Positions 1-6,371 of a DNA stretch of 6,371 bases are shown piece after piece. The stretch lies in the NCBI GenBank assembly GCA_938010495.1, contig CALLUT010000129.1, positions 1 to 6,371 on the forward strand, given 5' to 3'. The notes under the pieces are model-generated. The model saw nothing but the letters and a program-made list of their open reading frames with translations. It searched no databases and had not been told where the DNA came from. How positions within the stretch are numbered: the stretch's first letter is position 1; every line of letters starts with the position of its first letter. Source of the stretch: Candidatus Absconditabacterales bacterium. GTDB taxonomy: Bacteria > Patescibacteria > JAEDAM01 > Absconditabacterales > Absconditicoccaceae. The translations under genes were made by a program, and so were the position numbers.

Positions 1-3000
1 AGATACGAGCTGATGAGATACAATTTGATGAGATACGAGCTGATGAGATACGAGCTGATGAGATACAAGTTGATGAGATACGAGTTGATGAGATACAAGC
101 TGATGAGATACGAGCTGATGAGATACGAGCTGATGAAATTGAGAATGATTAGAATGAGAAGGTGATAATGATTGAGACTGAGAGGAGGAAGAAGAAGAGG
201 AAGAAGAAGAGGAAGAAGAAGATACTTGATGAATGTGTCCAACGGATACTGAACCAACACAAGGCCCTCCAGAGTGACGATATAATGATTGATCAGATGC
301 ATTTTGAGAAGCATCATGAAACGTATGAGAAACACTTCGACCTGAAGCAGTTGAAGATGATATAAATGTTATGTACTTGAACTTGTTTGGGAAAGAGCAT
401 TGAAACGCTCGTAAGACAACTGAGCTATTGTCTAATACTAAAACACTTTCAATTACAACCTATCAAAATATATGATGATCAAGAGCTAGTCGTCGTATTG
501 TTGCATCAATAATTTATCCTGATGGGACGGTAAATGATAAGAAGAATATTGTTAAAGAACTCGTTGCTGAGTGATGAGACATTGTATACCTGTTGTGATA
601 TAATTGATGAATTTGAAGAGTAAGAATAGGTTCTTATACAGAATTTGACTTTGTAGAAGAATGAAAAGAATACACTGATAGACCAAACAAATTAGTGTAT
701 ACACCTTCTTGATGAGATAGTGTGACTGATTGATCATCGTTTAGTAATTGAAGATTAATTCATAACGACGAAGTTATGGTGGATTTTGTTACATGAACAA
801 TGGATCCTGATATCTTTATACGTCTTCCTGAATGATGATGAGATGAATGGATTGTTACCTATAAAAACAAAAAAATCTGAACTATGTGGATATATAGATG
901 AACAGATGAATTAGATAAAGATGTAAAATTATATCGTAGTGATTATACGATCGAAAATTTACCATGATGAAATAGTAACCTTTCTGAAGAAGCTGTTACT
1001 ATATTATTGGATAGTGAAGAAGAAGCATGATGATGAGATATCTTTGAATCAATTGAGGCTTCTGTAAATCCAAACAATAACGTTTGATTTAGACATGAAT
1101 TTGCATCTATTACAAACTTTTCACAATGAATGAGTGTTGGTAATGCAACGAAACAATTTGGGTGATTATTCCTTATGAACATATGAGATCCATTTTTAAA
1201 GAGGATTGAAGATAACCGTAAAATTAAGCATACAGATTATGACTGATGACTTGGACAAGTAATTTTTTCAGATACAACATCTTTTGAAGATGTTGATATG
1301 ATGGATTATGATAATGATTGAAGAGATGATATGATCATTACGTATAAAGATGGTTCATTAAGATTAATGAAAAATTATTGATGAGAAAATCCGTACAAAG
1401 ATATGGGTAATCTTATTGTTATTCCTGATTGAATTAAGGAAACATATTTATGAGATATGAATTGAGATTGATGGGATGATATATTGGTATATACTAAAGC
1501 TGATAAATTAAGAGCATACATGAATAATGAGTGACAAATTGAAGTTGATTGAACACCTGTTTGTTTAGATATTCCGAATTGAGAGTTTAACGCAGCACAA
1601 GTGAGACAATTATTTGCGACAGATCTAGATGGATGAGGGCTTGATATCATCACCTTAGATACAACCTGAGATCTAAAAGTATTTTATTGATGATGATGAT
1701 CACAACCTTCATACTTGTCTCTCGACCAATTTTCATGTGATGAGTGACGGCGTTGAAGATTAAATCAACAACTAATTAAATCATTTGGAGCAACACTATG
1801 ATGACCAATAAAAGACTATAGTCTTCGTTCTTGGGATCAACTTGAACCTCTTGGTGATATTGAATTAGATATTCCAGCTCCAGAATTAAGTCAATATGCC
1901 GATATAGATTTTGAAGAGTTACCAAAAGATATAGTTAAAGAACTTGCACATCAAATGGTAGAAGAATCTATAGATGGAGCAAAAGCTGTATGAGATCCAG
2001 AAATGTTATTAGAATTAGCAAAAAAGAAAATTGATTATGTGTTGGAAGTTCCAGATAGCCTTCTTCCTGACGAAGAAAGATGATCTTGAGAAACGAAATA
2101 TTGAATACGTGCAAACGACCTCTACCCAGAATGACCAAAGTTTGATGCAGTGAAATCATTTATGGATCTTGATTGATGAGATCTTCAAAAATGAGATATG
2201 GTGAGAGTGACAGTGTCTATAACTCCAGAAGGTGCTACAAATATGAAGTATTGGGAAAAATTAGATGGGCCATGGATTATATATAGAGATGAATTTTGAT
2301 GAATTCCTTCGTTTGAATGATCACTATGATGATGAGAAGTAAATTGGAACATTGGTAATTGATATGAGTTCTTAGTACATGGAATGAATTGAGCTGCTAC
2401 ATTTTCTTTTGAAGCCCAATATGATTGAGATGGATATGTACACATATATATAGAGACGGAAGAAGAAAAACTATTTAGATGAACAACTGACCAATCTGTT
2501 GCTTGATTATGATCACCAGTATATGCTCAATGATGATGGGATAAAAAAATTAGGGCATACTCAGATGATGGTTGTTATAAGAAGTATTGGGAATTTTCTC
2601 CATGAGAAGAAGAAGTTGATTTGCAACCATTCTTAGATGAGAAGACACAAGAGTATACCGATTATTTTAGTGATCAACGTGATGAAACTGAAGAAATTAT
2701 TGAACACAATACTGACTTAGGTCCACTTGAAGAAATGATATGAGTGCCAACAAAACTATCAAATAGTTGATATGAATCTTGGAAAAAGACAGCGATAAAT
2801 ACACTATTACAATGATGATGATGATCTTTTGAAATAGATGCTACGCAATATAATGAATACTTTGAAAATCTAGCAGAAGAGACTATCGAACGTCTATGGA
2901 AACTTCCAGTTAAATGATTGGATCTCATATGATTTGATTCACTTGGTATGTTTGAAGATGTTTCTTTCTCAGATTTGAAATGTTGATCCTCAACGTTTGG

Positions 3001-6000
3001 TAAGAAAAGTTGTTGATTTGGTTTACCTATTCCATTTAATAATGATCTTCTTTCTCCATGAGATTTTCATATTTTTGGTTGTAAACCTAAGGCTCCTGAA
3101 ATTCCAAAATTTTTCCCACACTTTAAATGACTTCCAATTTTTGCTTTCCCAACTGATGTCGCTGTATTACCAGTTTGGCCGCCTTCTCCTCCTGGGGCAT
3201 GATGAATACCTCCTTTTGGAACATCTGAATCATCAACATCTGTAATTAGAGCATATGTAACGATGACAACATCATGATGAGTTTGATTATCATTATGTTT
3301 TGCTCCATATGATACAGTAAAACTTCCTGCACCGATTTGAGATGTGTGATGAAACTGTTTGGTGATTGCATGAAGTATGCCTTGAGGACAATGTTATGGT
3401 GAATGAGAAGATAATAATCCACCGCTACCTACGAGAATTACTTCAGCAAATAGTTGAGAATGAGAAGCAACAGACATAATAACACCAGAACATATGGATC
3501 TGTATCGTACAGGAACATGTGATTGGAAACAACAAGATGCAAGTCCTGTAGTTTCACCAGTATTATGATGACCAGTGTCTGTTCCAGGGAAACCTAAGAG
3601 TGTTCAAATGACACAACAAACCCAATGAACAAGCTATTTGAAGTGATGAGAAACATTTGATTTAAAGATTGAATGAGGAACATGAAAATGACTTGTTCAA
3701 TGTATTGTTAGAAAATGGACTGAAAACCAAACAAGATATTTTGCAAACAATGCTTTGAATATGCAGATAGATGTTGTTCTTCCAAGAATTGATATGTTAT
3801 CAGAAAATTTTGAAGATATACAAGATATTGATGATGATCGTTTTTCATACCAGTATTGATTTGATAATGCAGAAGCTGCAACAAGTAAAACAACTGAAGT
3901 ATGATGAGCAAGTTTATCTTCTGATCCTAAAGAAAAAAACAAGAATGTGTTACCACCACATGCTATGCTTGAGTCAATGACAAACAATATTGGTAACCCA
4001 TTTGATTTTATAGCATCATACTTTGATAACATTCCATTGGTAGATTTTGAAGAAAGAGATGTGCCAATTCTTATACCATTTATTTATCAAGAAGATTTAG
4101 ATAGGTATGAATTTCATTTGAAGTCATGGTTAGAAAGGAATAAAAAAATTCTTGCTGAATGGCAATCTCATCAAGAAGATTGACGGATTACCCTGGTAGA
4201 TACTGATGCAATTACTCAAATGGAAAGAGCTCTTAAATGAGTTGAAACAAATCTTGCAATATTAAAACTCTATAAAAAATTACCATGACAAATATATGAA
4301 TTACTCCATGCATCAGATAAATATGTTGCAGAAATAATATGATTTGCTCAACAATTTGTATGAGAAATTACATGATGGTTACAAAATAATGCAAATAGGT
4401 TCTCAGCCTGGGTAGACTTCATTGTCGTTTTGAAGTGAATTATTGAAACATGGCAATTGCTTATTGATTTTACGGTCAAACGACAATCAAAATGTTCTAA
4501 ATGTAGGCAAGATAGTTATGATTATTATTCATGTAAGTTGAAATTCTTATGTGTTGATCTTCCTATTTTACCAATTCCTCCATTCCATTTACCAAATATA
4601 AAAATTGACCTCTCTAAGGTGGACATATGATTAGATATTATATTACCACAATTCCGTTTTGTTCCAAAGAAAGTTACTTTACCAAAAATACCTGATCTAC
4701 CAACTCCTAAATGAATAGAATTTGAAGTGATTGTGCCTCAAATTCCACGTTTACCAAGACCACCTCCATTACCTGAATTACCAACATTAGAGATCGATCT
4801 TGAAATGAGATTGCCGACATTGCCACCTGCTCCAAAAGTTCCAAAATTAAGTCCAGTAATTAAAGTTGTTGTAAAATTAGCAGATTTGATTGGTTCATTT
4901 ATGTGTATATTTAAATGATGAATAGGTCTTGTTAGAGAAAAATATATCAAAGCAAGAGTTGAACAAATGACTCAGAGAAAACAAGATGTACTTCCATTTG
5001 ATGAACTACAAATCACTATCCCAGCGGGACCAATTGAATGATATGATTATAAAATTGATTCATTAGTAGATCTAAAAGCCGACTTTAGACAATTATATGA
5101 TATTGTTGACTGAGTAGTTGCTGATCGAAATTTCTTTGTTGAACAAAAAGCTCAAAAAGTAAAAAGCGCAGTTGCTAGTGTTGGAGATTGAAATATATGA
5201 CTTATAGATGATATCTGAATTGAAACTGATATAGAAATTGATCTTTCAAATTGATTTGGATGAGCAATACCAACTGATGATCAGCTTGCTGCACATATTG
5301 AGAAAGAAAGAAGTAAATTCTACGTTTGATGAGAAGTTGAAGATGTTAGAGAAAATCTACTTGAATGATTAGCGTTTATTAAGAGTCGTCAAGATCTTCA
5401 TATTTATCATGATCAATCAGATAGAATAAAAAATGTTTTAGAGAGTACTCCATTAGTAACTCCTAATTATGAATGACTTGAAAGAGTGTGAGTAGATATG
5501 CAAGAATATCTTATAGAGCAGTATGATACTATTCGTGATCAAAAGAAATTAGTATATGAGGATTATGATGCTTTTCTAGATACGTTGGTTGTATTCAGCA
5601 ATGTTTCAGATACTACAAATAATAGACAATTTGGTACAGCACTCTATGAGACTGACGCAGCAACAAAAGAAATGATTCGTAATCAAGAACATCCATTAAA
5701 AACTTACTTAACTCTAAATAAAGGTGTTGTTGATTGATATAGTAATGCTCTTGAAAATAATTCTGCAGTAGAATTACAAATGAATGACTTAAGATATGAA
5801 GAAACTCGTTCATATGTTAATGTATTATCAGAAAGAATCTCTGTATTATTAGATAATGGATTTAATAATACATCGACAATAAACCAGACACTTCCGTTGC
5901 TCGCTCAAAATACATGATGATGAACTCAAGCAGAATTAGTATGCGATGATGAAGTCGATAATGATTGAGATGAATTAGTTGACTGTGATGATGATGATTG

Positions 6001-6371
6001 TTCTGAAGATCCATTTTGTGAAGAAGGAGGATCTAGTAGTAGCTCATCAAGCAGTTCATCATCATCAAGTTCAAGTAGTAGTTCATCCTCTAGTTCAAGT
6101 AGTTCATCCTCTAGTTCATCAAGTAGTTGATGATGTTCATGATGAAGTTGTTGAGTATGATCAGCTAACTCTAGTTCATCTAGCAGTTGATGAGATAGCA
6201 GTTGATGAGATAGCAGTTGATGAGATAGTAATTGATGAGATAGTAGTTGATGAGATAGTAGTTGATGAGATAGTAGTTGATGAGATAGTAGTTGATGAGA
6301 TAGTAGTTGATGAGATAGTAGTTGATGAGATAGTAGTTGATGAGATAGTAGTTGATGAGATAGTAGTTGAT
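1..6371 (+). CDS. Giant multidomain surface/secreted protein, partial at both ends (genetic code 25, UGA = Gly)
   Basis: One frame, with codons starting at base 2, is open across the whole window (about 2,123 codons) when TGA is read as glycine; I walked it and met no TAA or TAG. Under the standard code it would be broken well over 100 times. Visible modules in order are a D-T-S-G-G array, acidic linker, unrecognised beta-rich region, FG-GAP/VCBS-like blades (about residues 380-566), an Ig-like candidate (721-824), Cys/Pro-rich modules (994-1065 and 1498-1620), long helical stretches, a Cys/Asp motif (1981-2006), poly-Ser (2011-2042) and an S-S-G-G-D array. This architecture is typical of large bacterial exported surface proteins, so an extracellular location is inferred. 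No start, ribosome binding site, signal peptide, stop or anchor is visible, and no neighbour gene is present. Role in adhesion is only a guess. The open frame and recoding are near certain; the function is not. Confidence 0.93.
2..136 (+). repeat. 15-bp tandem repeat, nine units, encoding D-T-S-G-G
   Basis: Nine contiguous units of GATACGAGCTGATGA and close variants, in frame, each encode Asp-Thr-Ser-Gly-Gly with both glycines as TGA. The second unit has Ile in place of Ser. Units differ mostly at third positions (ACG/ACA, AGC/AGT), so they are diverged but still recognisable at the DNA level. The array enters from the left edge, so its true length is unknown. A Gly/Ser/Thr/Asp-rich pentapeptide array of this kind would be a flexible, hydrophilic spacer. 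Gain or loss of units by slippage would keep the frame. Confidence 0.95.
137..232 (+). other. Acidic Gly/Asp/Glu linker with a run of 13 glutamates
   Basis: After the pentapeptide array the frame encodes alternating Gly, Glu, Asp and Asn (residues 46-60), then 13 consecutive Glu from GAG and GAA codons (bases 182-220, residues 61-73), then D-T-G-G. The stretch is expected to be disordered and highly negatively charged; calcium binding or simple spacing are both possible. The purine-rich tract looks like a Lys/Arg-rich peptide if read one frame over with the standard code, which is an artefact. Confidence 0.8.
233..1138 (+). other. Unrecognised region, low complexity then beta-rich (residues 78-379)
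   Basis: The first part (to about residue 120) is rich in Gly, Pro, Glu and Asn and looks like linker. The rest alternates short hydrophobic strands with Gly/Asp turns, for example R-I-V-A-S-I-I-Y-P-D-G-T near residue 165 and D-E-W-I-V-T-Y-K near residue 281. It has several TGA-encoded Gly-Gly and Gly-Gly-Gly turns and almost no Cys. The pattern suggests one or more extracellular beta-sandwich or beta-propeller-like modules, perhaps including early blades of the propeller that follows. I do not recognise a named family. Confidence 0.5.
1139..1702 (+). other. FG-GAP/VCBS-like beta-propeller blades with calcium loops
   Basis: Three Asp-rich loops occur about 50-56 residues apart: D-Y-D-N-D-G-R-D-D (bases 1304-1330, residues 435-443), D-M-N-G-D-G-W-D-D (1454-1480, residues 485-493) and D-L-D-G-G-G-L-D-I-I (1622-1651, from residue 541). 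The first two are each followed by a hydrophobic strand and a Gly/Asp or charged turn, as in M-I-I-T-Y-K-D-G and I-L-V-Y-T-K. FG-GAP/VCBS blades carry a D-x-D/N-x-D-G-x-x-D calcium loop and repeat at about this spacing, usually in extracellular adhesins and integrin-like propellers. The essential Gly of the first two loops is TGA. A full propeller needs about seven blades; only three are clear, so it may be partial or continue into less conserved sequence upstream. Confidence 0.75.
1895..2161 (+). other. Short helical segment and linker
   Basis: Residues about 632-720 begin with Tyr/Asp/Glu-rich sequence, then an amphipathic run with Lys, Glu, Leu, Val and Ile at helical spacing (L-P-K-D-I-V-K-E-L-A-H and M-L-L-E-L-A-K-K-K-I-D-Y-V-L). 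A Pro/Gly/charged linker follows. It separates the propeller-like region from the Ig-like candidate. No family is recognised. Confidence 0.45.
2162..2473 (+). other. Ig-like beta-sandwich candidate (DUF11-like), tentative
   Basis: Residues about 721-824 read as a run of short strands: a D-L-x-x-G-D-M-V-R-V-T-V-S-I-T-P opening, then N-M-K-Y-W-E-K-L-D-G, a W-N-I-G-N-G turn, then A-A-T-F-S-F-E-A-Q-Y and Y-V-H-I-Y-I-E-T at the end. A 'GD-hydrophobic-V-x-V-x-I' opening, a middle W-x-I-G-x-G element and a closing strand pair resemble DUF11/CARDB-type surface Ig-like domains. Such domains act as stalk or binding modules outside the cell. The match is by eye only. Confidence 0.45.
2474..2980 (+). other. 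Mixed acidic and helical region, unrecognised
   Basis: Residues about 825-993 are acidic with several aromatic residues (W-D-K-K-I-R-A-Y, Y-K-K-Y-W-E-F), then a Glu/Asp/Gln/Thr-rich helical stretch. A four-glycine run at bases 2813-2824 is encoded entirely by TGA. The segment ends with a hydrophobic/charged stretch (E-R-L-W-K-L-P-V-K) leading to the first Cys/Pro-rich module. I do not recognise a family. Confidence 0.4.
2981..3196 (+). other. First Cys/Pro-rich module
   Basis: Residues 994-1066 contain Cys at 994, 1004 and 1027 (C-x9-C-x22-C) and many Pro in hydrophobic settings: L-P-I-P-F, A-P-E-I-P-K-F-F-P, L-P-I-F-A-F-P and finally W-P-P-S-P-P-G. The segment is nearly free of helix-forming charged runs. 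A similar Cys-then-L-P-I-P arrangement appears again at bases 4493-4861, so the two may be related modules. Cys pairs would suit disulphide bonds outside the cell. No family is recognised. Confidence 0.5.
3197..4078 (+). other. Beta-rich region with scattered Cys, unrecognised
   Basis: Residues about 1067-1359. It starts with strand-like sequence (V-I-R-A-Y-V-T-M-T-T and G-L-S-L-C-F-A-P) and a G-N-C-L-V-I-A element, followed by a Gly/Glu/Asn/Pro linker. From about base 3587 comes a second strand-rich block with G-E-T-F-D-L-K-I-E-G and L-V-Q-C-I-V-R-K-W, ending in V-V-L-P-R-I-D-M-L. Acidic, Ser- and Asn-rich sequence then leads to the helical region. It may hold one or two Ig-like modules, but I cannot name a family. 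Confidence 0.4.
4079..4492 (+). other. Long helical / coiled-coil-like region
   Basis: Residues about 1360-1497 lack Pro except in one K-L-P-G turn. They show hydrophobics every three to four residues among Lys, Glu, Gln and Arg (H-L-K-S-W-L-E-R-N-K-K-I-L, then M-E-R-A-L-K-G-V-E-T-N-L-A-I-L-K). The last part (A-W-V-D-F-I-V-V-L-K-G-I-I-E) is very hydrophobic but carries charged residues, so it is more likely an amphipathic or buried helix than a membrane span. It would form a rigid rod or helical bundle. Confidence 0.5.
4493..4552 (+). other. Four-cysteine cluster C-x2-C-x9-C-x5-C
   Basis: Cys residues at 1498, 1501, 1511 and 1517 (TGT codons at 4493, 4502, 4532 and 4550) lie in a short Lys/Ser/Tyr-rich segment between the helical region and the Pro-rich module. 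The spacing could bind a metal such as zinc, or form two disulphides if the protein is exported, which the architecture favours. Confidence 0.6.
4556..4861 (+). other. Second Pro-rich module with L-P-x-(I/L)-P repeats
   Basis: Residues about 1519-1620 consist of irregular strands punctuated by Pro: L-P-I-L-P-I-P-P, L-P-K-I-P-D-L-P-T-P, V-P-Q-I-P-R-L-P-R-P-P-P, L-P-E-L-P and L-P-T-L-P-P-A-P-K-V-P-K-L. Between them lie alternating hydrophobic/charged strands such as I-K-I-D-L-S-K-V-D-I. It is a degenerate repeat at protein level, with no tandem DNA repeat. An extended or polyproline-type stalk, or a strand-rich fold with Pro turns, are both possible. Confidence 0.6.
4862..5938 (+). other. Second helical region, unrecognised
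   Basis: Residues about 1621-1979. A hydrophobic helix candidate (V-V-V-K-L-A-D-L-I-G-S-F-M-C-I-F-K) is followed by basic helical sequence. Then come long Asp/Glu/Lys/Gln/Tyr-rich amphipathic stretches with few Pro and few Cys, broken by a Gly/Asp/Ile strand-like patch near bases 5185-5265. Heptad-like spacing is suggestive around residues 1760-1960. It is likely a coiled-coil or helical bundle stalk. The hydrophobic helix could be a membrane segment but is short and interrupted by Lys and Asp. Confidence 0.45.
5942..6019 (+). other. Cys/Asp-rich metal-binding-like motif (MopE-type pattern)
   Basis: Residues 1981-2006 show Cys at 1981, 1995, 2000 and 2006 around the core V-D-N-D-G-D-E-L-V-D-C-D-D-D-D-C, whose Gly is TGA (base 5966). 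The pattern C-x-D/N-x-x-D-N/D-D-G-D-x-x-x-D-C-x-D-x-D-C is a recurring short motif in bacterial surface proteins, often next to Ser- or Gly-rich linkers, and is thought to bind calcium or another metal. Here it sits directly before the Ser tract, the usual kind of context. Confidence 0.65.
6032..6127 (+). other. Poly-serine tract, 32 consecutive Ser
   Basis: Residues 2011-2042 are all Ser, encoded by a mix of TCT, AGT, AGC, TCA and TCC. The mixture of TCN and AGY codons argues that poly-Ser itself is maintained rather than being a fresh single-codon expansion, although short DNA sub-repeats (TCATCCTCTAGT) are visible. It is a flexible linker and a possible glycosylation site. A Gly/Ser/Cys segment follows (G-G-C-S-G-G-S-C-G, bases 6128-6154). 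Confidence 0.9.
6182..6371 (+). repeat. 15-bp tandem repeat, 12 full units plus 10 bp, encoding S-S-G-G-D
   Basis: Units of AGTAGTTGATGAGAT run in frame to the right edge and encode Ser-Ser-Gly-Gly-Asp, all glycines being TGA. The first three units use AGC AGT, the fourth reads AGT AAT (Ser-Asn), and the later ones are identical. That suggests recent homogenisation or expansion toward the 3' side. The unit matches the left-hand array (D-T-S-G-G) in length, phase and the shared TGATGAGAT core. True length is unknown because the window ends inside it. Confidence 0.95.

Noticed and set aside
162..365. A small Lys/Arg-rich ORF under the standard code
   Set aside because: It lies in another frame over the poly-Glu tract and only looks basic because GAA repeats are read out of frame; the code 25 frame is continuous here.
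4400..4480. A transmembrane helix before the Cys cluster
   Set aside because: The stretch is hydrophobic but interrupted by Asp, Lys and Glu, more consistent with an amphipathic helix; a membrane span cannot be supported.
3947..5737. Separate small genes at 3947-4183, 4727-4918 and 5498-5737
   Set aside because: All are in the same frame as the giant ORF and are merely stretches between TGA codons; they are fragments of one protein.
552..5813. Several minus-strand ORFs of 60-110 codons
   Set aside because: They are opposite the long coding frame, have no recognisable domain, and are rich in Ser, His, Ile and Leu as expected from the antisense of Gly/Asp/Glu/Asn-rich coding sequence.
1..6371. 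A pseudogene riddled with stop codons
   Set aside because: Only TGA interrupts the frame, never TAA or TAG, no frameshift is needed, and conserved motifs are intact.
1..6371. UGA read as Trp (mycoplasma-type) or Cys (Euplotes-type)
   Set aside because: TGA falls at Gly positions of calcium loops and in Gly-Gly turns, and TGG and TGT/TGC are used separately at normal Trp and Cys positions.
6182..6371. CRISPR array or other non-coding repeat
   Set aside because: Units are 15 bp, directly adjacent without spacers, in frame with the protein, and encode a linker pentapeptide.

Overview
This window is a single, very long open reading frame on the + strand, seen only if TGA is read as a sense codon. 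Codons begin at base 2 and the frame runs to the last base. I found no in-frame TAA or TAG over about 2,123 codons, but well over 100 in-frame TGA codons. TGA falls where glycine is required: the Gly of calcium-loop motifs (D-Y-D-N-D-G, D-M-N-G-D-G-W-D-D) and the Gly-Gly pairs of two tandem repeat arrays. TGG appears separately at ordinary Trp positions. This is genetic code 25 (UGA = Gly), known from the Patescibacteria/CPR groups Absconditabacteria (SR1) and Gracilibacteria (BD1-5/GN02). The AT-rich composition fits. I cannot tell the two groups apart from this window.

Layout, numbering residues from base 2: (1) nine D-T-S-G-G pentapeptides entering from the left edge; (2) an acidic Gly/Asp/Glu linker with 13 Glu in a row; (3) about 270 residues of unrecognised, mostly strand-like sequence; (4) three FG-GAP/VCBS-like blades with Asp-rich calcium loops; (5) a short helical stretch and an Ig-like (DUF11-like) beta-sandwich candidate; (6) a mixed region, then a first Cys/Pro-rich module and another beta-rich region; (7) a long helical region; (8) a four-Cys cluster and a second, longer Pro-rich module; (9) a second helical region; (10) a Cys/Asp-rich metal-binding-like motif; (11) a run of 32 Ser; and (12) S-S-G-G-D pentapeptides running off the right edge.

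Taken together this looks like the interior of a giant secreted or surface-anchored protein, with folded calcium-binding and beta-sandwich modules separated by flexible low-complexity stalks. Neither the N terminus (signal peptide) nor the C terminus (anchor) is in the window. Attachment to a host or prey cell is a reasonable guess from the lifestyle of these groups, but nothing here proves it. There are no RNA genes, mobile elements, CRISPR arrays, promoters, terminators or intergenic regions that I can support.
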